NCBI GenBank assembly: GCA_024516035.1
Contig: CM044963.1
Coordinates: 31,424,425-31,488,424 of the forward strand
Reading direction: 5' to 3'
DNA length: 64,000 nucleotides
Origin: Bactericera cockerelli
Taxonomy: Eukaryota; Arthropoda; Insecta; Hemiptera; Triozidae
How positions within the stretch are numbered: position 1 is the first letter of the stretch; every line of letters starts with the position of its first letter. Positions 30,725-41,420 of this stretch are shown one piece after another. Made by a program: the position numbers and the translations under genes. The notes beneath the pieces were generated by a model. It did no database searches. It was not told the DNA's origin and saw only the letters and a program-made list of their open reading frames with translations.

Positions 30725-30811
30725 GTGTCTCTCTGGCCGCGGTTAACGAGGCTAATGAGATCGTCGGCGTCTGCATTAACAATATCAACTACCGTCGCGA
30801 AACCTCTTCAG
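30725..30811 (+). CDS. arylalkylamine N-acetyltransferase, internal exon (exon 1 of those seen)
   Basis: A 87-bp GC-rich exon with acceptor 'cttgtttcag' and donor 'gtaatt'. The first two bases finish a codon, then the frame reads VSLAAVNEANEIVGVCINN followed by INYRRETSS. This matches the early beta-strand region of insect arylalkylamine (dopamine) N-acetyltransferases. These cytosolic GNAT enzymes transfer acetyl from acetyl-CoA to dopamine, serotonin and related amines, in neurotransmitter inactivation and cuticle sclerotisation. One base (G) is left over and pairs with GT at the start of the next exon to make Gly. Upstream exons for about 50-60 residues are not in view. Confidence 0.85.
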
Positions 30812-31013
30812 GTAATTCATTTACTTACCTACTTTTTTAACACATTGAACACCACGAAACCAACCGGTGGGTTTCATGGTGTTTTACTGATGTTCAGTGA
30901 AAGTCACCAGTAGGTTTCATCCAGACTTTTCAGAGCATACACTGATACTCAGTCATGAAACCTAAAGGGGACATAAATAAAAATCCCAATTTTGAGAATG
31001 GTAATTTACTCAA

Positions 31014-31186
31014 GTCATGGCATTCTCTTCCACCCAACCTAACACTATGTTTATTGCTTCCAGGTTCTGCTGTGCTGGAACACTGTCCACACCCCAAGTT
31101 CAATCTCATCCTCAAGTGTCATGGCATTCTCTTCCACCCAACCTAACACTATGTTTGTTGCTTCCAGGTTCTGCTGGCGAAGACGA
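31014..31186 (+). repeat. two upstream copies of the exon-2 acceptor unit
   Basis: Copies a and b of the unit described at 32046, with AG acceptors at 31062-31063 and 31166-31167 (104 bp apart). Copy b carries the true-exon variant 'ctgctggcgaagacga' and is cut off by a LINE fragment. Confidence 0.85.
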
Positions 31187-32040
31187 AGACCATATTTGCA
31201 ATCCGCTCAGTCTGAAAGAATGTGGACTCGTGTGCTGCTCTCTATCCTATCACTCCTACTTTCATAGCATCATGAGTTATGCGATAGTATTCTGGGGTTT
31301 CTCCAATATAAAGGCTCTCCTCATTCTTCAAAAAAGAGCCGTCAGAACAGTTTTCGGTCTGAGTCAAATGGTTTCTCCTGTAAGGCTCTCTTCAGTTTAA
31401 GACTCAACATAAAATACCTGAACTAGTGTTGATCGCACCAAAGTTCCTTATATCTTGTTTAAGAACATAAAATACTGACTGTGTATGCCCACTATTCTTG
31501 ACACTGTTTCTATTCACAACTCTCTCCCTCACTTCCCAGACACAGAGATATCCATGAGCATAACACAAGAAATAAAAATAATCTCATTATATCGAGAAAT
31601 ATGCTCATGGATAACTCTTTTCTTAAACAAGGGGTCTCCCTCTACAATAAACTACCTCCAGCAATCAGGGAAATGAGGGAAGAATTATTTAAAAAACACT
31701 CTAAAAGATACACTACTGAACCTCGCTCCCTACAGTATAAATGAATTCCAGGATAGCCTGGAGAATCACAGTCCCAGTATAAACATCTAATCATATCTAA
31801 GTGTTCCTATTTTATCCAATCTATTATCATATTTTTTTTTTTTTTTTTTTCCATTTTTATTTTACTTTTTATTTTTTATATTCTTTTATCCACTAGTCCT
31901 GAAAATGTATCAGTTACCTTTACCTTTATCTACCACCTGATTTTATCAATGTAATTTTTATATCTTTTAACTCTTCCTTGATATATCATGTACCTGTAAC
32001 CTAGCACACATACAATAATGTATAATAAATGCTAAAATAT
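31187..32040 (+). pseudogene. 5'-truncated LINE fragment (RT C-terminal region) inside the acceptor repeats
   Basis: Translates in pieces as HSYFHSIMSYAIVFWGFSN, ALLILQKRAVRTVFGLS, and further on KQGVSLYNKLPPAIREMREE, which are typical of the thumb/C-terminal region of Jockey/CR1-type reverse transcriptases. Frameshifts and stops separate the pieces, so it is dead. It ends in an 'aataaatgctaaaatataaa' tail. Relative to an intact unit, about 25-30 bp of the exon-like part is missing at the junction. Confidence 0.7.
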
Positions 32041-32045
32041 AAATC

Positions 32046-32413
32046 AAATCCTCAAGTGTCATGGCATTCTCTTCCACCCAACCTAACACTATGTTTGTTG
32101 CTTCCAGGTTCTGCTGTGCTGGACGACTGTCCCCACCCCAAGTTCAATCTCATCCTCAAGTCATGGCATTCTCTTCCACCCAACCTAACACTATGTTTGT
32201 TGCTTCCAGGTTCTGCTGTGCTGGAAGACTGTCCACACCCCAAGTTCAATCTCATCCTCAAGTCATGGCATTCTCTTCCACCCAACCTAACACTATGTTT
32301 GTTGCTTCCAGGTTCTGCTGTGCTGGAAGACTGTCCACACCCCAAGTACAATCTCATCCTCAAGTCATGGCATTCTCTTCCACCCAACCTAACACTATGT
32401 TTGTTGCTTCCAG
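32046..32413 (+). repeat. 102-bp tandem repeats spanning the exon-2 3' splice site
   Basis: Three full copies (acceptor AGs at 32106-32107, 32208-32209, 32310-32311) precede the genuine one at 32412-32413, each exactly 102 bp apart. Every unit has about 48 bp of intron end ('ctatgtttgttgcttccag') plus about 54 bp resembling the start of the exon. The three units contain no stop in the exon frame, so an upstream acceptor would add 34 residues per unit (beginning GSAVLEDCPHPKFNLILK). Confidence 0.9.
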
Positions 32414-32606
32414 GTTCTGCTGGCGAAGACGACTGTCCCCACCCCAAGTTCAAGCTCATCCTTGGCTTCCTCAAGTGGTTGGACAAGAAGTGTGACCTCT
32501 TCTCCCGGTTTGGCAACGTGAACAAGTATCTGGACATCAGCATTCTGTCCACCGACCCCGCCTACCGAGGCCAGGGCATCGCCAAGAAGCTCGTCTACGA
32601 GTCCAT
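32414..32606 (+). CDS. arylalkylamine N-acetyltransferase, exon 2 of those seen (acetyl-CoA motif)
   Basis: 193-bp GC-rich exon, acceptor 'gttgcttccag', donor 'gtgagt'. After GT completes a Gly it reads SAGEDDCPHPKFKLILGFL, then KWLDKKCDLFSRFGNVNKYL, then DISILSTDPAYRGQGIAKKL. The RGQGIA segment is the R/Q-x-x-G-x-G/A pyrophosphate-binding loop of GNAT motif A. It ends in AT, which joins T of exon 3 to make Ile. The codon use is GC-rich, in sharp contrast to the intron. The exon lies at the end of a tandem array of its own splice acceptor. Confidence 0.92.
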
Positions 32607-32689
32607 GTGAGTAAATCTTTAAAAAAAAAATTTTTTACACTTTAATTAATTGCACATAATATTATAAATAAAACACAACATCTGTAAAC

Positions 32690-32835
32690 GAAATACCGGA
32701 GAACCAAAGGCTCGATCATATTTATTCCAAAAAATGTCACTTGTTATCCAGAGAGGAAATTGCTCAAGTATTCTGAGTACTTTGCCCTCTGGATTGCAAA
32801 TGGCAGAAATTTATTATGTATCTGTAAAATAAAAT
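32690..32835 (+). pseudogene. C-terminal fragment of the PD-(D/E)XK-type retroelement protein
   Basis: Reads TGEPKARSYLFQKMSLVIQ and RGNCSSILSTLPSG up to a stop, followed by an (AAATA)n tail. Same family as 24363 and 62726. It lies 84 bp beyond the exon-2 donor. Confidence 0.6.
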
Positions 32836-34030
32836 AAATAAAAAATATTACGAAAGTAGAAAACACAAATACAAATTAAAATACAATGTAAAAGAAGAAT
32901 AAAGAAAAAAAAAATATATATATATACATAATATATGAGGCCTTCCACAGAAAAACTCGCTCATGACCACCTTAGACTTTTTTTTAGTTATGGGCAACAC
33001 TGGAAAGAGCGCGCTGAGGGCTACAAGGAAATGAAAGAATAACGTGGAAAAAAGCATTCGATGCCATAAAAGAACTGCATAGGAATAACGTGTTTGCTGC
33101 AAAACTTGTTCATTCCATCCACAGTTCCCTGTAAAAACTAGCTAATTCCAAACAACCTATCAGAATGCAGCATTACATCACGTGACCTCCTTTGTTTACA
33201 TCGCAGAGTGAAGCTAAATTTTGAATTTTATGGAAAGGAAAATGAGATCCTTTTTATCCTATGTTAACTCTTAAAGTTTCCCTTTTTGTTTTCATTTCAT
33301 GGGTCAAGATCTAAAACCATAATAATAATGATGATAATAAAAAATACCTACCCAATTTGTTTTGGCATCTATTAAAATAAAATTGGTCTTACTACCTACA
33401 ACTTTTTATTCAATTTCAGCCTACTATAATGCAAATCTTTTTCAAATTTACATAGGTCACCCACCTATGTGTCTATAGACCTTTAATGTTGCTTTACTCT
33501 AATGGTAGGCTATACAATACAAGGGTAAAATCTGGTTTGTATATCAGGTGAAAACTAAGAGTGTTTGTGTAAAAACTGATTCATTACAAAAGCTTCCGTT
33601 GCAAAACTTGCTCAAAACTTGCAATTCTGTGTCAAAACTCACTCATTCCAAAATTAAACTTAAAAAAACTTATTTAAGGTAGAAAAAAACTTTTTGGAAC
33701 CTGTTACAGCAATTTTCTTATAATCATAGCTTTCATTTTTAAAAAAAATAATGGAAAAATATTAATTCCTTCAATAGTTATTAGTTTTTTTTAGTTCCTG
33801 AAAAATCATCTTACATGGAATGAACCAGTTTTTCAGGCGAACGCCTCATATGTCCTAACTAAAGGGCGGGGTTATTGGCTTTGGCAATCTCTTTCACCCA
33901 ACCCTTAAAAGCATAAACAGGGTGTCCTCAGTAGCTTTATCAGTAAGGAGAGTTCTTTTCTAATAAATCCAACGAATTGATCATTCTTGAATTTGAACTA
34001 CGACTGATTATATGACGAATGGTTTATTTT
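32836..34030. other. intron sequence, no gene seen
   Basis: AT-rich. 'aaagggcggggttattg' at 33859 also occurs at 39917 and, inverted, at 46728, so it is part of a small repeat. Confidence 0.45.
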
Positions 34031-34034
34031 TCTC

Positions 34035-34190
34035 ACCGACCTCTGTAGCTTGGTCGAGAAGCCTTGATCGATACACGGACTTGTAACCTGGAGGTCGGTG
34101 GTTTGAGTCCCGGTTTCAGCGCCGATTTACCAATGTGAGTTTGAGTAGTTGTGATATCACGAAAGTGATGAACACAAATGTGATAACTTT
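34035..34190 (+). repeat. SINE family B
   Basis: Plus strand: GACCTCTGTAGCTTGGTC head, GGTTTGAGTCCCGGTTTC B-box, full tail to 'gtgatgaacacaaatgtgat'. Confidence 0.7.
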
Positions 34191-34249
34191 TTTTTAATTT
34201 TATACAGGGTCTCATTATAAGTGAGATATTCAAATATCTCGAGAACTAA

Positions 34250-34395
34250 AGTTACATATTTGTGTTAATCACTTTCGTGAAATCACAACTACTCAAACTT
34301 GCTTTACTAAATCTACGCTGAAACCGGGACTTGAACCACCGACCTCCAGGTTCAAAGTCCCCTGCCTTATCGATCAAGCTACTGAGGTCCATGTA
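34250..34395 (-). repeat. SINE family B
   Basis: Opposite orientation to the copy 60 bp away, so the two form a loose inverted pair. Confidence 0.7.
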
Positions 34396-34534
34396 TCTCG
34401 AGAACTAATGAAGATAGGAAAAATATCGGCATGTCCAAAAAGGTTGGAAAACTCGTGTTTTTAGTGGTATTTACAGTCGAACCTATACCCAATTACCCAG
34501 GTTATAGGAAAACAATTTCCAGGTCCAAATACAT

Positions 34535-34672
34535 CATGTTTGTGTTGATCACGTTCGTGATGTTACAGCTACTCAAACTCACTTTACTAGAACTTTGCTG
34601 AACCTGGGACTTGAACTACCGACCTCCAGGGTACAAGTCCGCCGCCTTATCGATCAAGCTACCGAGGTTGGT
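34535..34672 (-). repeat. SINE family B
   Basis: Third copy within 650 bp; more diverged ('ctttgctgaacctgggactt'). Confidence 0.65.
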
Positions 34673-34724
34673 TGGCTTCCACAGTTAAAGAGAGGTGAAG
34701 CTTTAAAAACGATTATTTCTACCA

Positions 34725-34975
34725 AAGTCAGCCTCCGTGGCATAACAGTTGTGACTACTGCCCGTAGTCCAAAGATCCTTAGTTCAATTTCTGGTTGGAG
34801 CAGACTTTTCGATCGGAAAATTCTGTTCCCTCCGAACACGTGAGGCTGGCATTTCCGGTCCTACCCAGGCTAGGTTGATGTGGGTATCTGGTACGATTCC
34901 CAGCGAATGGAGGGTGAAACCCCCGCCTAATTACATCAAATCAGGACGTTCAAACCAAATAGAATCAACTGGGCA
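34725..34975 (+). repeat. SINE family E (best full copy)
   Basis: tRNA-like head GTGGCATAACAGTTGTGACT, B-box-like AGTTCAATTTCTGG, 'ctgttccctccgaacacgtg', the core 'gctggcatttccggtcctac', 'gcgaatggagggtgaaaccc', and an end at about 'aaccaaatagaatc'. Confidence 0.7.
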
Positions 34976-34979
34976 AGAT

Positions 34980-36112
34980 CTATAAAAGTCCGGTATGACA
35001 ATTGGGACTTCTCTTGAAGAACTCCAACCTAATAATAAATATCAAACCCGGTATACTTCTATATCTATAGCTATAGAATCTGTATACATTGCATGCGTAT
35101 ACATTGTAGTAACTATACATTGAACAAAAAAATAATGATCTGTGAAACAACTTACTTAAAAGCGAATGGCAGCAACGCAATAATTAATTGACTAAAAATG
35201 GCAACTAAATGAATAACATTGTGCGACCAAAATTAACGAAACACTCCTGATAACTTTCTTTGCTCACATCTTTTTCAGCGTTTATAGGAGACATTGAGAG
35301 GTATACTAATTGTTATATTAAGAAAAATATCTACAGAATGTTCCAATATAAACGAGACATTCAAATATCTCGAAAACTACTGACGATAAAAAAATCTGAT
35401 AGTTATTTTCATAGCTCTAAAGGAGACATTTAATGTTGTTGAAGTTTCTCGGATGACCCTTCAAGGTTATTTCAAAGTCACATTTGGAATTTTAAATGGC
35501 ACCTTGTTCTCGATTTGTAAGTCTATGAGTTAGAGAAAAAAAAAAACATATTTTAAGAAATGAAACTACCCCACAAAACACGAGACTGTTACCTATTATG
35601 TACAAATTATTAAAGCAAATAAATTACAAATAATGAGACACCCGATATAAAAGTATTGTTTATTGAGGGTAATAAATTAATAACTATATTTGAAAACAGT
35701 TTTTTAATAGATTGGCGACTTCGAGTAGGTCCAAACTGTCTTTAGATGACAGTTTTTTTTATTATTATTATTATTAATGAGACATCGATTCGAAGAAAAA
35801 GCAGTTGTATTTTTAAAGTACCTAAGACTTAATTTAAAAAAATATATTTTTTTTAAATGCAACTTGCAGATTTAATGAGTCGATCATAAAATTAATACTG
35901 ACGGACTACAAGTTTTTGAAATGTAAACAAAATTCCACAGTATAAATGCAAGCATCATTTTAAATAAGTGGGACCATTCTTAAGATGGGCGGGGTTTCTA
36001 CTTGAGATTGAAAAAAAAACACCAAAAATAAAATTACATACTTATTAGTTTTGACAGTTTTGAGTACCAACATATCTTAGAAGCCAAATAAAAATGGCTT
36101 AGGATCTCTGTA
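34980..36112. other. intron sequence, no gene seen
   Basis: AT-rich. There are two 'agaatgttccaatataaacg'-type stretches reminiscent of family I middles (about 34195 and 35335), but no boundaries. Confidence 0.4.
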
Positions 36113-36450
36113 AACAAAAAAATATACAAAAATAATACAAATGATTTCTTTATTTATATTTTTATTTATTTATTTACATGATATATTTATCTATTTACAT
36201 GATATATAGCCAGATAGTGGAGGAATAACTCAACACTTCTACCACAAAAAAATATACAAAAATAATACAAATGATTTATTTATTTATATTTATTTATTTA
36301 TTTACATGACATTTACATGATATGTTTATTTATTTATTTACATGATATATAGCCAGATAGTGGAGGAATAACTCAGCACTTCTACCACTGTCTTTACAAG
36401 GAGGCTAAATAATTGACAAGGGCCCCCAGAACCAAGCCAATGCTAGTCTA
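36113..36450 (+). repeat. family H repeat with a tandem-duplicated 5' part
   Basis: 36116-36245 and 36246-36388 are near copies ('aatatacaaaaataatacaa', T/A-rich block, 'agccagatagtggaggaata'). The second runs on into the family H body 'gacaagggcccccagaacca'. Confidence 0.75.
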
Positions 36451-36884
36451 TTATACCTATGTTTTATAAATATTGGAACTATTGATGTAAGATGTGTTCG
36501 TTTTTGTATTAAAAAAAAATCTGGTGTAAACATCACACGACTTTCCTTATCCCCCAAAAAGAAGTCGAATTCCGCCACTGGTGACTCAACGGTTACGGAT
36601 ACTTAAAAATCAGTGCCAAATTCGTAATCAGCACCTTAAAATCATTGGATTTGATATGTCGCAACCCCCATCTAGGGTTAATAATAAAAAAGTTAGTCCA
36701 AGCGGGTCCCCCCAAAATACCGGTAAATTGGGGCCGGGTTCCAAAAAGTTCAAGATATCAAAAAAATGATAAGAATAGACCCCTATTATTTTTTTAATCC
36801 GAGAAAATGTTGTTCTCTATTTTTTTTTGTATCTTTAACTAATTCAAAGAAGCGGCGGTTGCGGCCAATATTTGCGGCCCTGCG

Positions 36885-37016
36885 GCCGCATCTTGCGTCC
36901 GATTTCAACCAAAAGTTTCGTGGTTCGTCTCGTGTATAAAACTAATTTGCATACCAAATTTCAAGTCTCTAGCTCTTACCGTTCTTGAGATATCCTGTTT
37001 ACACACACACACACAC

Positions 37017-37058
<42 letters not shown>

Positions 37059-37190
37059 GCACGGACCAATGGCTGAAAACAACTTTTTTGGTATCCTGAG
37101 GCTATGATTCGTCCAGAAATGTGAAAAACTGGGTAGGTCAAATTTTCGACGAATACAATACTTTCCTTATTAGGGTAAGGAAAGTAAAAA
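36885..37190 (-). repeat. family I-like repeat with (AC)n(CAGA)n core
   Basis: Carries the 'cgtccagaaatgtgaaaaac' and 'gaatacaatactttccttat' ends of family I and an expanded dinucleotide and tetranucleotide tract at 37001-37059. Confidence 0.55.
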
Positions 37191-37544
37191 AAAAAATAGA
37201 AAAATCCTGGCCAGACGTAATTTGCTCAGCAAATTTGGTTTTACTTCCGATAAAATCTGAAGTTTTGTGTTAGTTTCTGTAAAAATTGCTCCGATTTCAA
37301 AAAATTCATATATGGTTATATTTTTTTTCAGATGGTCCGATTTTATATTCTAAAAACTTCAAAGCATCAAATCTTGGAGATAAGACCAATAAAGTCTAAA
37401 CCGTCAAAACAAATTTAATTAATAATAGATAGTAAATAAAAAAAATTGTACGATGCATAAGCTGCAGTCGACAAGCTGCAGTCGATATTAAGTTTGTAAA
37501 AAAAAAATTATTTAAAATTTATTTACCAACATTTTACTATATTT

Positions 37545-37958
37545 GAGGGCTCTAGTATCAAAACCGGCTCTATCCACTTTTTCTAATTTTACAGGATGGG
37601 CAAAAAACATATTGAACGATTTATCGAGGGTGGTGCGGAAGAGAATGCCGTTGGCATTAGCACCGCCCTTGATCAAGTTTTGTTTTGTTAATTTTAATTT
37701 CTATGTATGTATAATATATTCTATGTTATTTGTAAATAAAACTTGATCCAACATGTTTAATAATAATAACCCTTTAATCAATTTATTTGATTGTGGAGAG
37801 AGAACAGTTTGGAAATGAACGCATATTTTTTAACAGAATTACTATTGGAGAAAGTAGGTTTTGAGATGTAATAATTTTTTCAGTCTATGCGACTTTAAAA
37901 AGACCACAACCTCATTTTCATTTTTTTGGAGAGAGCCGGTTTTGATACTAGAGCCCTC
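37545..37958. mobile_element. 414-bp element with perfect 27-bp terminal inverted repeats
   Basis: Arms 37545-37571 and 37932-37958 are exact reverse complements ('gagggctctagtatcaaaac...'). Possible 4-bp duplication ATTT at the flanks. The inside includes the family J LINE tail (37620-37770), so either the element captured a retro-tail or a retro-copy landed in it. No transposase. Confidence 0.75.
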
Positions 37959-37959
37959 A

Positions 37960-38825
37960 TTTTATTCGTCAACATTCTACTCAGTGACACAGTCATAAAA
38001 AAATAAATAAAATTTTGGAAATACATAACTACAACTGATTTAAATGCAGATTTAAATTTAATGCACTTTCAATCGATCAAAATCGAACCTTCAAATCTTG
38101 GAAATATCAACTTACCCGCGAACTCTAAATTTTCGCTTCAATGCTTAAATTTCGTGAAATGCTTGTAAAAATGTAATTAATTATTGAACTCAAATATGTC
38201 CGAATATTCTCTGCGACTACTGAATTTTTTTTGTATTAAAAAATGTAAAAAAAAACACGCCGTTTTTCTAAAGAATGGAGGTTCAGATATTTTGAAGATC
38301 CAAGTGCTTTTGTAAAAATTCTCAGAATACATCTTTAATGTAAAGTCATGTTTTTTTATCGCCAAGTGTATATGTGAACTACTCACCGAAAAGTGATAAT
38401 TATGTACCATTGTACCTACTAGCAGTGTATTTTTTTTTGGATTTTCTGGTCTTGACTATGTATATTCACGTAGAAGTATTGAGTACATAATTAGCAGTTT
38501 AGTTATTTCGTTTTTTTTTCCGTTCATTTTGGAAGCTTCAAAATTATACAGACTGACTCAAAAAAGTATTAAGTAAATGCGTTAACCACTAATGAACCGT
38601 TTTAGGGGGGGGGGGGGGTCAGCTCTGTAACAAAAGGTGCAAGAATGCCACAAGAGGACCCTGGGCAGAAACCCACCCTAAACCCTGGACCCCAGACCCT
38701 GGAACCTATAGCTTGCTATAGACGATTTTTGGGACTCCGTTGTGGCCACTTACATTCAAATTTGAATGACGTTTTCTCTTCTTCTTCTTTTACATCCCCT
38801 TTTCCCAAAACTACATGTCCTCGGT
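37960..38825. other. intron sequence, no gene seen
   Basis: AT-rich, with a 13-base G run at about 38607. Nothing else supported. Confidence 0.45.
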
Positions 38826-38827
38826 AT

Positions 38828-39120
38828 TGTTCAACCTCATGGTTGAGCTTGTTGTTTGTGGCACATTTTTACGACTGATGCCTTCCTAACGTCAGCAATT
38901 CTATTTGATATAAGTGTCCTTTTAAGGACAGGGTTTTACCCTCCATTCGCTGAGAATAATTGTACCACCTACCCACATTAACCTCATTCAGCTTGGATAG
39001 GACCGAAAAAACAGCCTCACATGTTTGGAGGGAACAGTATTTTCTGTGTGAAATCGGGAATCGAACTGAGGATCTGTGGACTACAAGCAGTAGTCAACAA
39101 CCGTAATGCCACGGATAGAT
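38828..39120 (-). repeat. SINE family E
   Basis: Minus-strand copy from 'ttcaacctcatggttgagct' through 'ggaccgaaaaaacagcctca' to the tRNA-like head at 39060-39120. Confidence 0.65.
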
Positions 39121-39244
39121 TTAAACGTGGTTTTGTGTATTCCTTCTTTGATAAAGACACCGGCTGGTCCACTTCGTTGAATTTTTTTTCTCGAAATTGA
39201 ATTTCACTATCTTTTTTCCTCTGTATCGGAAATTTCGCCTTCTC

Positions 39245-39440
39245 CTAGTGATCTAGTGACTTTCCAGGTAGCGTAGGGATCCGTTGTTCGAATCCCACCC
39301 AGTGCATGAATGTTCCCTCATTATTTAAGCTTGTGACCACATAATAATAAGACTCGAAGGTTAGGAGGTAGAAATGGTTTGCTTTGAGCGTTAACCTCGC
39401 CTGGTGGTTACCTTTCACTGAAGAGTGTTATTATTATTAT
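39245..39440 (+). repeat. SINE family D
   Basis: Head partly lost; 'aggtagcgtagggatccgtt' then GTTCGAATCCCACCCAGTGC and the full body to 'agagtgttattatt'. Confidence 0.65.
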
Positions 39441-39509
39441 CTAGCTAGTGATTTTGCGAACAGACAAACACAAAGCGTTTTTCGAAACTTTCTTTCTGAC
39501 GCACATCTC

Positions 39510-39600
39510 GACCTTAGTTAATCACTGAAGTGGGACTTGAACCACCGACCTTCAGGTTACGAGTCCGCCGCCTTACCGATCAAGCTACTGAGGTCGGTTC
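39510..39600 (-). repeat. SINE family B (head and B-box only)
   Basis: GACCTCAGTAGCTTGATCGG head on the minus strand; the tail is truncated. Confidence 0.6.
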
Positions 39601-40324
39601 GCTTCAAACAAAATTCATAGTATTTTGAAATACGATTCATAGTATTTAGCATAGTGAAAACAGGACCGCACCCCAAATAAAGCAGATAACTTATCTAGCA
39701 ACAATAAGTCATTATATATTGCTACAGAGTATTTGAACAACATTACACACACACACACGGACATGGAAAGGGGCCCAAAACATTGCTTTTATTATTATTA
39801 TAGTATGCTTTATTATTAGGAGGACAGAGTACAATGTTAAAGTATAAAATTAAGAAAAAACAAACAAATGACAAAATAAATAAGTAAGAAAAGAAAAAAC
39901 AGGAAGTGTCCTACCTAAAGGGCGGGGTTATTGCCTGTGGCAATCTCTTCCACCCAACCTTTTGGGCGTCCAGGGCTTCATACCCCATCAATCCTGCCAT
40001 CACCATGACACAACCATCAGACACGGAAAGTAAAGTAAGTATTATCATTTTCATTCGCAATCACGTTTTATAGTTGAAAGTCAACCGCTGCCCTTTGAAG
40101 CAGAACTATAAAATACCAAACAGAAGCTTGGGTATTCCAAATATTTCCTCATTTGTGTTGGTGCAAAAATACCTACCACAGACTGGCAAAGTATTTATGT
40201 GTTTTATCGGAGTAACTTGTGTCGTTTGGTTTCAGTTTAATGAGACCATTTGATTTATTACCCAAGTGTCAATGCCTTGGGTAAAATACGGGTACCTACT
40301 TTTATAGAGTAGATACTGTAGATC

Positions 40325-40440
40325 AGGACCGACCTCAGTAGCTTGATCGATAAGGCGACGGACTTCTAACCTGGAGGTCGGTGATTCAAGTGCCGTTTTC
40401 AGCATGGATTTATTAAAGCGAGTAGTTTGTGATAACACAA
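40325..40440 (+). repeat. SINE family B (truncated)
   Basis: GACCTCAGTAGCTTGATCGA head and GATTCAAGTGCCGTTTTC B-box; breaks into family I at 40440. Confidence 0.6.
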
Positions 40441-40735
40441 ATACAAAATTTCATCAAAATCGGGTGTACAGTTTACGAGATATAAGCGTTTAAGTAAAAG
40501 GTTAGTGGTCAGGCGCATGGTATCTTTCACTTGGAACCGCTATCGCTAGTGCGAAGTTGATGAATTTAAAATGGGACCATCTACAGAACGTCTCATATAA
40601 ATGTGTACACAATTTCATTGAAATCCGTTGAGCAGGTTCCGAGATTTTCGCGATACAAGGAATATTTTTAATAGACCGATATAGAAAATATTCTATAAAT
40701 GATCCCATTTAAAATCATGAACTTCGCACAGTTAT
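40441..40735 (+). repeat. family I fragment with terminal inverted arms
   Basis: 'atttcatcaaaatcgggtgt' to 'aatccgttgagcaggttccg'. The segments near 40548-40582 and 40698-40731 are imperfect inverted copies of about 30 bases. Confidence 0.5.
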
Positions 40736-40817
40736 AATATTTATTATTATTATTATTATTAGTTCTTGGTGATAGAACGGCCATGCGCTCTGACCACTTA
40801 CTTTTTATTATACCTTA

Positions 40818-41057
40818 CTAGCGGGCTGTCGCCCGCCTTGCGGCCGAGGCATGGCCGTGATAAGCAAAATTCCTTTTTCGCCAATTGGCAGGTGTTTAGT
40901 GGGAGTTTCGAATAATTCCCGTCTTATTGCACATCTAGACTATAAGACAAAGTGTACCTACAAATTTTCAGCTTCCTAGGACTTAAGGTTTGGGCTGTAG
41001 AGCGATGATTTAGTCGTGGTCAGAGGCCATGGTGTCCTTGACATTTATATATTAAGA
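40818..41057 (-). mobile_element. short non-autonomous Helitron-like element
   Basis: Minus strand: TC start at 41057 preceded by A, same interior as 26590-26826 (including 'gctctacagcccaaacc'), ends in CGGGCGACAGCCCG hairpin plus CTAG followed by T. 240 bp. Confidence 0.65.
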
Positions 41058-41420
41058 TATCTCGTGAACGATACATCAAATTTTCATGAAATTTTGTATG
41101 TATACGCGTGTTAGCGATTTACATAGTATGTTTTTAATTAGGTTTTTACTAAAATATGACTTATCCCTGATATTTAAGAAAATAAAAATTTTCGACAAAA
41201 AAGCGAAAAATAAGGTCTACGAATAGCAGATACAGAATTTTTTTGTGGAATCTACACTGTAAAAAAGCGGTATTCTACCATGTAAAACAAAATCTGTTTA
41301 GCAGTTTGAAGATACAAGTGATTTATTATAAAATCTCAAAATTGCCAAAAGTATAGAATGTGAACCCATCAAGAGGAAGTATTGTGTCCTAATTGGCAGT
41401 GTTTTTTTTTTTTTTTTTTT
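41058..41420 (-). repeat. family I fragment
   Basis: Minus-strand family I 5' half: 'gtattgtgtcctaattggca' at the right end and 'gatacatcaaattttcatga' at the left. Confidence 0.55.

Noticed and set aside
32052..32552. Repetitive minus-strand protein of 166 codons
   Set aside because: Shadow of the 102-bp repeats, whose length divisible by 3 keeps several frames open.
37001..37059. CRISPR-like or functional array
   Set aside because: Simple (AC)n and (CAGA)n microsatellite with no spacers; nuclear eukaryotic context.
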